The notes beneath the pieces were generated by a model that did no database searches, had not been told where the DNA came from, and saw nothing but the letters and a program-made list of their open reading frames with translations. Positions 34,251 to 44,544 of a stretch of 64,000 bases of DNA are shown in pieces. The translations under genes and the position numbers were made by a program. Each line of letters starts with the position of its first letter. Position 1 is the stretch's first letter. The stretch is from Xestospongia bergquistia (Eukaryota > Porifera > Demospongiae > Haplosclerida > Petrosiidae): the NCBI GenBank assembly GCA_963965975.1, contig OZ014416.1, forward strand, positions 3,906,001-3,970,000, written 5' to 3'.

Positions 34251-35727
34251 AGAAATATCTTGATCCTTGATCCTGACATCCAGCAAAGCTATTGTAATAA
34301 AACACAAATTAAGACTATGCTATATTATGAATTAATGTACAGTAGTATCGTATTTAGTTAACTTACTCTTCAGATTCTTCGAGGTATAGGAATGTCTTGA
34401 GACTTGAGCCAGACATCAAATGAAGCTACAGTGATAAGATGCATTATCAATTAATTTATACCAGTACTGTATTCTGTTAACTTACTCCCAAGCGTCTTGA
34501 GATAGCAGAATGTCTTGATTCTTGATCGCAATATCCAGTGAAGCTATAGTAATAAAATAGAAATTGAGAGTAATGTGTATTATGAGTAATGGGTATTATG
34601 AATTAATGTACACTAGTACTGTATGCTGTTAACTTACTCCACAGACTCTTTGTGATAGAGGAATGTCTTGAGCCTTGACCCTGAAGTCCAGTGAAGCTAC
34701 AGTAATATAAGAGAAATTAAGAGTAATATGCAGTAATAAAAGATAAAGTAAGAGTAATGATGTATTATGACTTAATGTACACTACTACTGTATTCTGTGA
34801 ACTTACTCCCCAGTGTCTTTGAGATAGCAGAATGTCTTGATTCTTGATACTGATATCCAGCGAAGCTATAGTAATAATAATGTGTATTATGAGTAATGGG
34901 TATTATGAATTAATGTACACTAGTACTGTATGCTGTTAACTTACTCCACAGAGTGAGACTCTTTGTGATAGAGGAATGTCTCAAGCCTTGATCCTGAAGT
35001 CCAGTGAAGCTACAGTAATAAAAGAAAAATTAAGAGTAATATGCAGTAATAAAAGAGAAAGTAAGAGTAATGATGTATTATGACTTAATGTACACTACTA
35101 CTGTATTCTGTGAACTTACTCCCCAGTGTCTTTAAGATAGCAGAATGTCTTGATTCTTGATCCCAATATCCAGCGAAGCCATAGCAATAAAAGAGATATT
35201 AAAGGTAATGATGCATTATGAATTACTTTATACTAGTACTGTATGATCTTACTCCCTATCGAGATACATGAATGCCTTGAGCCTTACTCACTAGACTCTT
35301 CAGATGAATTTCTTGAGCCCTGAGCCTGACGTCGAACAAAGCTATAGTAATGAAAAAGAGATTAAGAGTATTATGAATTAATGTATTATGAATTAAGACT
35401 TATGAATTAATGTATACTATGATTGTATTCAGTTAACTTACTCTTCAGACTCTTTGAGATATAGGAATGTCTTGAGCCTTGAGACTGACATCAAGTCAAG
35501 CTATAGTAATAAAAGAAGTTAAGAGTAATCGTGTTTCATGAATCAATGTAACCTAGTATTGTATTCTGTTAACTTACTTAACAAACTCATCGAGATAGAG
35601 GAATGTCTTCATCCTTGACCTCTGACAACCAGCGAATCTATTGTAATAAAAGAGATTAATAATGCATCATGAATAAATTTATACTAGCACTGACTTACTC
35701 CCAAGAGTCCTTGAGATGGAGAAATGT

Positions 35728-36219
35728 CTAGCCTTGTACCCAGGTTTTCGCAATAGAAAAGAAAGCCTTGTAACTACTGCTTGTGCATGCGTTTATTGTA
35801 ATTTACGCAATATACTGACATCATAATGGCAAGATTTAGAATTAAATGACAAGTAAATGGCTGGGTTTCTATTGATGACGTTTATTTTACTACTGAGTTT
35901 AGCCATGGCTAGTTGAGTTTGTTGGTTCTGTAGATACTTAATGAAAGCAAAAAGAGCGACAAACATGTTCAGTGTTGTTGGAATAGAAAACCACACGAAA
36001 ACATCTTTTCCATCATTAGCATAGAGTAGAGCAGAAGAATACTTTCTATCAGTACTACAAATAGTCTCACATTGTGATTAAAGGAATTTTGACATCAATA
36101 GTTGACGGAGGATTCCTAGAGTATACTACTTTCAAAGGAATCTGTGGAAATTAAATGCATGCGCTAATAGTAGTTACCAGGCTTTCTTTCCTATTGCAAA
36201 AGCCTGGGTACGAGGCTAG
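35728..36219. mobile_element. TIR element, copy 2, same site in a duplicated block
   Basis: Same terminal inverted repeats as copy 1, with a perfect 8-bp flanking duplication AGAAATGT (35,720-35,727 and 36,220-36,227). The interior is collinear with copy 1 but lacks about 70 bases. Both copies sit at the same position of the 59-bp exon-like unit, with similar flanks on both sides, and are about 2.04 kb apart. The element was therefore copied together with its surroundings by tandem duplication. The open frame at 35,793-35,996 (minus) is its helicase-derived tail. Confidence 0.82.
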
Positions 36220-36564
36220 AGAAATGTCTTGATCCTTGATCCTGATGTCCAGTGAAGCTATTGTAATAGAAAACAAATTAACAGAAATAATTAATTATGA
36301 ATTAATGTACACTAGTATTGTATTCAGTTAACTTACTCTTCAGACTCTTCGAAGTATAGAAATGTCTTGAGTCTTGAGCCTGAAGTATTATGAATCAATG
36401 TACACTAGTAGTCTAGTACTGTATGGTCTTAACTTACTCCCTAGACTCTTTTGAGACAGAGGATGTCTTGAGCCTAGTCCTGGTGTACAGCGAATCTAGG
36501 GTAATAAAAGAGAAACGAGAAGGAATAATATATTTTACACTGACGTTAAAATATGTTAATGACA

Positions 36565-36630
36565 ATATTACATTTGCAGTATTACATTTGGCAGTATTAC
36601 ATTTGGTAGTATTATATTTGTAGTATTAGT
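36565..36630 (+). repeat. Short tandem repeat, unit about 15 bp
   Basis: Four to five copies of GTATTACATTTGGCA and close variants. The reverse complement of the same block occurs at 32,522-32,565, so the 59-bp array lies between inverted copies. Confidence 0.8.
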
Positions 36631-36818
36631 TTATGTCAAAATACCAGTTAATGTTTATACATTTTTATTGTTAATATACTTACCAATTGTTATTTCCTTC
36701 ATCTGCATGTATGTGTGTGTGTGTATGTTTAAAATAAGGTAATATTGTTAAGTTATACAATATGAATGTAACATTACACTGATATCCGTATACCTAGAAG
36801 GACAACAAATCATGTTAC
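36631..36818. other. No gene seen
   Basis: AT-rich, with a short (GT)n near 36,713. Confidence 0.6.
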
Positions 36819-37954
36819 TTGAGTCTATCACGATGTAATACATTACTTTACCATGTACCGAGGAACATCATTCACTCAGAAATACTGCAGGGAAGACTGC
36901 CAAATGACTTGGCTAAATGGAATGCAACATACTTTATTAACCAGCATATTTACTTAATGAATATTACTCAGACTTGCAACATAGTACTAAATATACTTCT
37001 TACTAAAGTCAATATATCACAGAGAAAAGGACTAGTTTAAAAGTCAAGCTTGATATACTAACAGACGTGGAGTACTGCTTCTCTGACCATATTTGTTACT
37101 ATTGTCTTTCCCTTTTGTTGTAGTCAAGAACATCATTATCTGAGATTTACTACAGAGGACACTGTCAAATGGTTTGGCTGTATGGAATCCAGTTCCTTAT
37201 TCTGTCTTGCTTAACAGCCCTGCAAAGGTAAAGTACTTACAAGTACAAAAACATAACAAGCTGACACTCATACAAAAATACACGATATACTAATACACAT
37301 GGAGTACCGCTACTCTGACCGTATTTATTTGCCCTTGGGCTGTAGCAAGTAACATCATTGTCTTGGATTGACTTGGCTGAAAGGATATAAAGTCTGGTTG
37401 CTAAAATGAAGTAATGCACAAAATATACTGATTACTAAAGCCTATACCTTACAGAGAAAAGGACTAGTGAGATATTATGTTTTAAAATGACTAGTTAATA
37501 ACTTGTATAAACACATTCACATATGATACAGCACACAACTCAAGACTAAATAACACAATATTCATATTTTATAAAGTATGTTGCATAGATAACTTATGGT
37601 ACACATATGATAATAATATTCATAACTATATGCAACACAATAACCAAATAATAATACAGTACCCATTGGTTGCTAAAATGAAGTAATGCTGTCTAAGATT
37701 TCTAGTACAAACCTCTAGTACCAACCATTACAAGCTCATACTGAAACAAAAGTTGAGACAATGGAGGTAAATAGGCTTGTACTAAATAGAAAAACTTGAC
37801 TAATGTTATTCAGACATTGTATTAAATATACTGGTTACTAAATTCTATATACTATGGAGAAAAGGAACACTCAGATATGTTTGCAAATGACTTACGACAG
37901 ACTTAGTACAGACAACAGATGCACTAAAACTAAGAGATAAAGCTCAATGAACTA
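36819..37954 (+). repeat. Tandem array of a duplicated two-exon cassette, left part
   Basis: The first members of the cassette array described at 40,970-45,670. Exon-A-like copies lie at about 36,857-36,930 (RNIIHSEILQGRLPNDLAKW), 37,124-37,227 (acceptor TTTGTTGTAG, donor GCAAAG|GTAAAG; one stop) and about 37,339-37,400 (internally deleted). An exon-B copy lies at 37,719-37,766 (YQPLQAHTETKVETME, donor GTAAAT). The mariner-type element and piggyBac then interrupt the array. Confidence 0.7.
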
Positions 37955-38281
37955 TAGGCTGTCCAAGTTGAGTAGAGCCACACAGATGTGTGAATAATTT
38001 TGCCTTTTTACGTGCTATCAACATGAAACTTGCACTATCGATTTAGCTCACAAATGCACATTTTATATATAAAATTTGGCTCTCTAGCACTACGAGAAAG
38101 TACCAAACTAGAAAACTCCTTACATTTTCAATGGCATACATTTCACAAACTTCAAATTGCACACCTTCGAGGGTTTAATAAAAAACAATTTTTGCTTTAA
38201 GTCACCCATCTATCACTTGGAAATTAAAAATTACAATTCTAATTATATGAACAAATGGTATATTATAACAATTATTATTAA
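37955..38281 (-). mobile_element. Mariner-type non-autonomous element, truncated second copy
   Basis: From TAGGCTGTCCAAGTTGAG the sequence follows the reverse complement of 22,386 downward: GTGTGAATAA, TTTACGTGCTATC, TTATATATAAAATTTGGCTC, TTGCACACC and AATTACAATTCTAATTA. Homology stops at the TTAA where piggyBac begins. The rest of the element is not found beyond the piggyBac. Confidence 0.82.
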
Positions 38282-38601
38282 CCCTTTACCGACCAAGGTT
38301 GCAGATTTGCAACTTTTTGGAACATGCACGAAACGACCAAGGTTGCATATTTGCAACTTTAATACCAAGCGCTGAAGAAGGAATGCACTCAGTCCGAAAT
38401 CCTCATTAATGTCTATGGAACGAAAATAAGATTTATCAATAAAATGACCTTAGTTTTATTAAGAATTGCAATCAACCTCGTCGTAATTGAGCGCAATATT
38501 TATACGCATATAATTTCATCAAACAGCTGGCACACCCAGCCATAAATTAGTTCTCAGCTGCCACACCCAGCCATAAATTTAGCTCTCAGCAGTAATTAGC
38601 C

Positions 38602-39050
38602 ATGAATTACAGAGCAGAAGATATTGTTGAAATGATTGAAAACGAATGGGAAATTGGTGGTGAGGTTATTTGTGAGTATAGTGACGATGATTTTGACGTA
38701 GAAGAGGAAGAAGAGGTTGTTGTTATATAGTATAATATATAATAGTTATTATTGTATATATAATATGTATAATAATGTGTAAGCAGTAACAATATTATTG
38801 CATTATAATTAGAAAAACAAACTAAACACTAAGTACCTTTCATTCCATTTTCTTTTACACAGAATGGACACCAACGAAAATCTGGAAAGGTAAGATCAAA
38901 AGAAAGAATTATTATAACCATGTCTACTGCTTCTGTTATTATACCAACACTCCAAATAATTCTTTGATGCTTGTCTTTTCTAATTCTATAGTTGTGATGC
39001 TATGGAGATTGATGAACCATTTGAATTTGAGTCAGGTGAATCCTTTTTGA
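38602..39050 (+). pseudogene. Probable 5' exons of the piggyBac transposase
   Basis: An ATG at 38,602 opens a 42-residue acidic frame (MNYRAEDIVEMIENEWEI, then VICEYSDDDFDVEEEEEV) ending at TAG 38,728. Acidic N-termini are typical of piggyBac proteins. Further on, TTTTACACAG|AATGG ... GGAAAG|GTAAGA (about 38,861-38,890) and TTCTATAG|TTGTGATGC ... (about 38,994) look like small exon borders, so introns may lie within the N-terminal part. The exact joining is not certain. Confidence 0.5.
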
Positions 39051-40538
39051 GTCAACTAAAACTGCCCTTACTACTGACAGGCCTACTACTGTCCTTCCCT
39101 GTACTGTTCCTTGTGAACCTACAGTTCCCCTCTCTCATACCCTACTTGGTATCTTCCATTTACTTTTTACTCCTGCTCTAATCAATATGATTGCTGAGCA
39201 AACTAATGTATACGCTCGAGAAGTGCTATCAACTGATGCCTATGAGAGATTTGACCAAGTAACACCGCTTGAAATTCAAGCGTATTTTGGATTCATGATT
39301 CTAATGGGAATCAATCAATTACCATGCCTTTATCATTACTGGAAATTAGATCCAACTTACTATTACTCCCCAGTAGCAGACAGGATATCTCTGAGACGAT
39401 TCTAGGAAATCTCTCGGTTTCTCCATTTCACGCAGAATGAATCCTATTCAGTTCAGCGAACAGATCCTAGCTATGATCGTCTTTGGAAAATCCGACCGGT
39501 GATAACTTCCATATCAGAGAGGTTTTTGGAGATATATAATCCTCACAGTGCCAGCTCAATTGATGAGGCCATGATCCCCTTCAATTGAAGATCCTCTCTC
39601 AAGCAATATCTTCCCAAAAAACCTACAAAGAGAGGGATAAAAGTCTGGATGAGAGCATATGCTATAAATGGCTATGTTTCTCAATTTCAGGTGTACCTTG
39701 GCAAAGTGGGAGGCAGGTCGGAAACACATATACATGAACGGGTTGTGAAAGATCTAACCAGGAATCATGTTGGCAAACACTATACAGTGTACTGCGATAA
39801 CTTTTTCACCAGTGTACAGCTCTTCAATGACCTTCTAAAGGACTCGATCTATGCATGCGGCAGCATTTGATGAAATCGAGTAGGCTATCCTGAAGAATTT
39901 AAGCCTTTTCTTAAGAAGGGACTACCAGAGAGGGGAGATTACAAGACAATTGAAAAAGAAAATTGCATTTTCTCATTGTGGCAAGACAACAAAACAGTAA
40001 GTGTTCTCTCTACCAACTGCAGAAATGAAGAAGGCACAGTAACCAGAAAACAAAAGGATGGCACAAGAAAAACTTTCACCTGCCCCTTGAATGTTATTGA
40101 CTACAACAAGTATATGGGAGGGGTTGATTGCAATGACCAGCTACGACACTACTACTGTGTACGACTGAAAAGCCATAAATTCTACAAATACATCTTTTGG
40201 TTTTTATTTGAACTCACTTTGGCATCCTTCACAGGTATGTACCATCAACAGGGCATGTATACCATCAATACGTTGACTTCAGGTCAGAGTTGGCAAAACA
40301 GCTAATTGGGTATTATAACGGTCGAAAAGTTAGAGGTCGCCCTTCCTCTGCTATTCATCCCTCAGTACCAACTCTACACTTCCCAATGAAGGCAGCAAAG
40401 CGAAGCAAATGCTCTCATTGCTACAGGAAGGGAAAACAATTGAAGTGGACACAGTGGGAATGCCAAATGTGCAAAAAAAACCTATGCCACACAGGAAAAC
40501 CAGATAGTGACTGTTTCCTAGCATTTCACAATTATTAG
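39051..40538 (+). pseudogene. piggyBac transposase, DDD core and Cys-rich tail (damaged)
   Basis: Transposase expected to excise and insert at TTAA. One frame runs from about 39,060: LFTPALINMIAEQTNVYARE; FGFMILMGINQLPCLYHYW; SSIDEAMIPF (first Asp codon 39,562); KKPTKRGIKVWMRAYAINGY; HYTVYCDNFFTSVQLF (second Asp 39,796); VIDYNKYMGGVDCNDQLRHY (third Asp 40,126). Stops at 39,403-39,405 and 39,586-39,588 and a double stop at 39,868-39,873 interrupt it. A frame change between about 40,260 and 40,290 leads to the C-terminal zinc-binding part (CSHCYRKGKQLKW, then CQMCKKNLCHTG, then CFLAFH) at 40,290-40,538. All three catalytic Asp remain. It is younger than the copy at 25-27 kb. Confidence 0.9.
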
Positions 40539-40560
40539 TATTATGTAGTCTACACACACA

Positions 40561-40969
40561 CACACTCATAGTATCATATCCTCATGCTATTTACGTACTA
40601 AATTATGTTATACACATTTTACTCTACAAATGCACTTCAAAGCGTTTCTTTGTTCTATACAAATACAAGTAATATATGAAACTAACTTTCAATCATAAAG
40701 TAGCCCTAGAATAGAACACAATCAAACGCTGTCAGTAAACAAAGAAATGTAAACGTAGCCCTTGATCGCGAATTTTGCTACCAACTTCCCTTTATGATGA
40801 CAAGATCTTGGACAACGTTTCACTATCCTTTTGACTCTTCGTAGAACACAACATGCTAACTTTACTTCGAGCAAAGGCAAAAGCGTTCACATCACTAACC
40901 TTACATTTCTTTCCCTCTACAAACCACAGAAATAATTTGGTCACGGTGTGCGTTTGCGCATGCCAAACC
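40561..40969. other. Unassigned sequence after piggyBac
   Basis: A (CA)n run lies at about 40,551-40,565. About 40,680-40,960 is GC-richer than its neighbours and has some CpG, for example GTGTGCGTTTGCGCATGCC. It shows no convincing exon, no TTAA-flanked piggyBac end and no remainder of the mariner-type element. It may be a promoter-like or element-end sequence. Confidence 0.45.
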
Positions 40970-41126
40970 ACCTAGTAATAAAGATAAAATATGTAATGAT
41001 AATTATTGCTGTGTCACTCACAAATATCACAGTTTTAGCACCTTCATTTAGTAAAGCTCATTGAATTTAAAGTCAAGCTATATATACTAACACACTTCAC
41101 TGTATTTACTTACCCTTGGGCTATAG

Positions 41127-41230
41127 CGAGTAACATTATTGTCTTGGATTTACTGCAGAGAACACTGTCAAATGATTTGGCTGAATGGAATCTGGTTCCT
41201 TTTTCTATCTTGCTAAACAGCCCTGTAGAA
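41127..41230 (+). pseudogene. Cassette exon A, one of the best-kept copies
   Basis: It follows CCCTTGGGCTATAG and is open over 34 codons: SNIIVLDLLQRTLSNDLAEW, then NLVPFSILLNSPVE. The donor side reads ATAAAG instead of the GTAAAG found in other copies, so splicing here is doubtful. It starts in phase with two leading bases, implying an upstream exon ending with one extra base. Confidence 0.55.
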
Positions 41231-41931
41231 ATAAAGTCATGAATCTTTGGCTGCTAAAACGAAGTAACGATGAACTAAACAAAGGGCTAAAGCTCATTGA
41301 ATTTAAAGTCAAGCTATATATACTAATATGCTTGACTGTATTTACTTGCCCTTGGGCTATAGCAAGGAACATTATTGTCTTGGATTTACTGCAGAGAACA
41401 CTGTCAAATGACCTGGCTGAATGAAATCCAGTTCCTTCTTGTGTCTTGCTAAACAACCCTGCTAAAATAAAGTCATGACTCCATGTTTGCTAAAACAAAG
41501 TAATACTGTCTAAGATTTCTAGCACAAAATATTAAAACGTGATTACAAATGCACTAAACTAAGGGCTAAAGCTCATTGAATTTAAACTCAAGCTATATAT
41601 ACTAACACACTTCACTGTATTTACTTGCCCTTGGGCTATAGTGAGGAACATTATTGTCTCGGATTTACTGCAGAGAACACCGTCAAATGATTTGGCTGAA
41701 TGGAAACTAGTTCCTTCTTCTGTTTTGGTAAACAGACCTGTAGAAATGAAGTTGTGAATGATTGGTTGCTAAAACGAAGTAATGCTGTCTAGGATTTCTG
41801 GTACAAACCTTTACAAGCTGATACTGATACCAAACAAGACACAATAAGGGTTAAAAGCCCTGCAGAAATAAAGTCGTACTCATTGGTTACGAAAACGCTA
41901 AGATTTCTAGTACACATCGTGACAAGCTTAC

Positions 41932-42053
41932 TGATGTTATCTTTAGTCTTATATGAGGCTCCAACTGTATAATATCCTTCAGCAACAGCTGGTACAAGAA
42001 TTACATCTGCTTTTGCTCTTCCTATAATTGAAATGCCTCCTCTACGATCTCAA
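41932..42053 (-). pseudogene. Lone exon-like segment on the minus strand
   Basis: On the minus strand a TATTTCAG acceptor leads into a segment ending ATCA|GTAAGC. One frame reads DRRGGISIIGRAKADVILVP and AVAEGYYTVGASYKTKDNI. It has a stop only at its very beginning, which an acceptor a few bases further in would avoid. It lies inside the plus-strand cassette array but is not part of the repeated unit. Function unknown; it could be a captured exon. Confidence 0.45.
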
Positions 42054-42655
42054 CTGAAATACTAGGTATATCAGAACCCACCTAATAATAAAGATAAAAT
42101 ATTTAATGATAATTATTGCTGTGTCACTCACAAATATCACAATTTTAGCAGCTTCATTTAGTAAAGCTCATTGAATTTAAAGTCAAGCTATATATACTAA
42201 CACATTTCACTGTATTCACTTGCCCTTAGGCTATAGCAAGGAACATTATTGTCTTGGATTTACTGCAGAGAACACCGTCAAATGTTTTGGCTGAATGGAA
42301 TCCAGTTCCTTCTTCTGTCTTGCTAAACAGCCTGTAGAAATAAAGTCGTGACTCATTGGTTGCTACTAAAGAAGTAATGCTTCTATGATTTCTAGTACAA
42401 ACCTTTACAAGCTGATACTGATACCAGAGAAGACACAATGGGGGTGAAAAGACTTTTATACTGGTTATTAAAGTGTATATATTACAGAGACAAGGAAACG
42501 TGATATATGTTTTAAAATGACTTATTACAGGCTTAGTTAAGATAACAAATGCACTAGAACTAAGGAGTAAAGCTCATTGAATTTAAAGTCAAGCTAGATA
42601 TATTAACACAAATGAATTGATACACTGACTGTATTTACTTGCCCATGGGCTGTAG

Positions 42656-42759
42656 CGAGGAACATTATTGTCTTGGATTTACTGCAGAGACCACTGTCAA
42701 ATGATTTGGCTGAATGGAATCTGGTTCCTTCTTCTATCTTGCTAAACAGCCCTGTAGAA
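42656..42759 (+). pseudogene. Cassette exon A, open copy
   Basis: The same 104-base length and frame, opening RNIIVLDLLQRPLSNDLAEW and continuing NLVPSSILLNSPVE, after CCATGGGCTGTAG. The donor position reads AGAAAG, again not a GT, so this copy is probably not spliced normally. Confidence 0.52.
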
Positions 42760-43954
42760 AGAAAGTCATGAATCTTTGGTGGCTAAAACGAAGTAAAGAT
42801 GCACTAAACTAAAGGCTAAAGCTCATTGAATTTAAAGTCAAGCTATATATACTAACACACTTGACTGTATTTACTTGCCCTTGGGCTATAGCGAGGAACA
42901 TTATTGCTAAAATGAAGTAATGCAGTCTAAGATTTCTAGTATAACCATTACAAACACATTCACATATGATATCGGACAATACTCAAGACTCAATAAATCT
43001 CTACAATATGCACATTTTATAATATAAAGTGCATAGATAACTTATGGGACAGGAAGTCTACACATGATAATCATATTCACAAGTATACACAATACAATAA
43101 CCAACCAATAATACAGCACAAGCTGATACTGACACAAACGTAGAGACAGTGAGGGTAAACAGCCCTGCAGAAATAAAGTTGTGACAAAACATTACAAGCT
43201 AATACTGATACAAAAGTAGACACAATAGGTTTAAAAGGGCTTGTACTAAATAAAAACACTTGACTAACTACTCATATAATGGTAGACATAATGGGGCTAA
43301 ATAGGCTTGTAGTGATAAAACAATTGACTAATATTATTCAGACTTCCTACATTGTACTAAATATACTGGTTACTAAAGTTTATATATTAGAGAAAAGGAA
43401 TAGTCAGATATGTTTCCAAATGACTTATCAGATGCACTAAAACTAAGGGCTAAAACTGACTCAATTTCTTTTGTTCTAGCGAGTAACATCATCGTCTAAG
43501 ATTTATTGCAGACAAGACTGTCAAATCACTTGGCTGCATGTAATACAGTTCCTTCTTCTGTCTTGCTCCACAGCTCTGCAGACGTAAAGTCCTGACAGAT
43601 TGGTTGCTAAAATGAAGTAATGCTGTCTAAGATTTTTAGTACAAACCTTTACAAGCTGATACTGATACCAAAGCAGACACAATCAGGGTAAAAAGCCTTT
43701 TAAAAACACTTGAATATTATTATTGAGACTTGCTACATTGACTGGCAGTACTTGTTACTACTGTTTTTTCCTTCTGTTCTAGCAAGGAATTTCATTGTCT
43801 CGGATTTACTGCAGAGAACACTGTCAAATACTTGCCTGTTGGAATCCAGTTCCTTCTTTTGTCTTGTTAAACAGCCCTGCAGAAGTAAAGTCCTGACACA
43901 TTGATTGCTAAAATGAAGTAATGCAGTCTATGATTTCTAGTACAAACCACTGTA

Positions 43955-44544
43955 CTTTAGATTATTGGTGATAGCTACTTGTAGTAACTTTTCTGCTGCT
44001 CTATTATATGCTATAAATTAGCTAGGAAAGCCAAATCTATCTTTTAAAAAAGAGCATATCTTTTCTATTGTAGCTATACATAATGGAAAAGATGTCTTCG
44101 TGTCGTTACCAACTGGTTTTGGAAAGAGTTTGTGTTTCAAAATCCTCCCTTTCATGATGGATTACAAGCTAGGTTATGAACCAACTGCTTGAATTCCTCT
44201 AGGTCTACAACAGATTTCATAAAAATATATGAAGAGAGACTATCATATCATGTCCAGAAACAATAACATCAAGTAAAGCAGTTATTCACGAACCCCAATT
44301 ATTTCACATTCCAACAGCACTGAACAAATTTGTTGCTCTTTCGGCTTCCACTAAATAAATCTCTGCATTACTGACAAACTCGTGCTTAAACTCGTGTAGT
44401 GAAAAAAACGTCATCAATATAAACCCGACCCATCAATTCGTCATTTAATTTAAAATGTGTCATTATGATGTCAATAATTATGTGCATGCGCAAGCAGTAA
44501 TGACCAGGCTCTTTTCTACCGCGAAAGTCTGGGTACGAGGCTAG
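43955..44544 (+). mobile_element. TIR element, copy 3, carrying a RecQ-like helicase piece
   Basis: The right end (44,488-44,544) is the terminal inverted repeat of copies 1 and 2, here as GGGTACGAGGCTAG. The sequence before it matches their interior in reverse. The left terminal repeat is missing and the left limit is approximate. It replaces part of the cassette array between exon B and a TACTAAATAAAAAC segment. Confidence 0.7.
44029..44193 (+). pseudogene. RecQ-like helicase fragment (motif I)
   Basis: One frame reads KKEHIFSIVAIHNGKDVF, then VSLPTGFGKSLCFKILPF, then MMDYKLGYEP before a stop. PTGFGKS is the Walker A (motif I) of superfamily 2 helicases, and the context KxEQ...AI..GKDVFVSLPTGFGKS is typical of RecQ-like proteins that are abundant in some invertebrate genomes. 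The frame opens after a TTAG that could be an acceptor. Only this start of the helicase core is present. Copies 1 and 2 keep the GKDIFVW part but not the Walker A. Confidence 0.7.

Larger units (their letters stand above)
32600..36520 (-). repeat. Tandem array of about 20 exon-like units (59-bp 'exon' in a unit of about 150 bp), minus strand
   Basis: Read on the minus strand, each unit is TTACTRTAG, a segment starting CTTCRCTGG, and a donor GTAAGTTAAC. Six clear units are exactly 59 bases and two run-on variants are longer: 34,377-34,435; 34,638-34,696; 34,807-34,865; 35,120-35,178; 35,442-35,500 among others. In one frame they encode LHWTSGSRLKTFLYHKESVE and variants such as LHLMSGSSLKTFLYLEESEE. 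The consensus is free of stops in all three frames. Several units have indels or stops (for example near 33,270, 33,440 and 35,310). The flanking 'intron' parts are repeated too. It is either a decayed gene with amplified micro-exons or a non-coding tandem repeat with splice-like borders. Confidence 0.7.
38282..40560 (+). mobile_element. piggyBac element inserted in the mariner-type copy
   Basis: The left end is TTAA (38,278-38,281) followed by CCCTTTACCGACCAAGG, the classic piggyBac target site and terminus. Two subterminal copies of GACCAAGGTTGCAKATTTGC follow (near 38,290 and 38,335). A tandem pair with CACACCCAGCCATAAAT lies at about 38,528-38,577. The transposase gene fills the rest. I could not find the right terminus or second TTAA, so the right limit is set after the coding end. 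Confidence 0.8.

Noticed and set aside
32600-36520. A certain, intact protein-coding gene from the 59-bp units
   Set aside because: Unit bodies range from 54 to 84 bases and several carry stops or indels, so continuous coding cannot be claimed; kept as a finding only.
38607-38792. Minus-strand Ser-rich frame
   Set aside because: Antisense of the acidic N-terminal exon of the piggyBac transposase.
41205-41456. Minus-strand 83-residue frame and similar ones at 42,226 and 45,230
   Set aside because: They lie antisense to cassette exons A and B; the plus-strand reading has splice borders and conserved phase, the minus-strand one has not.
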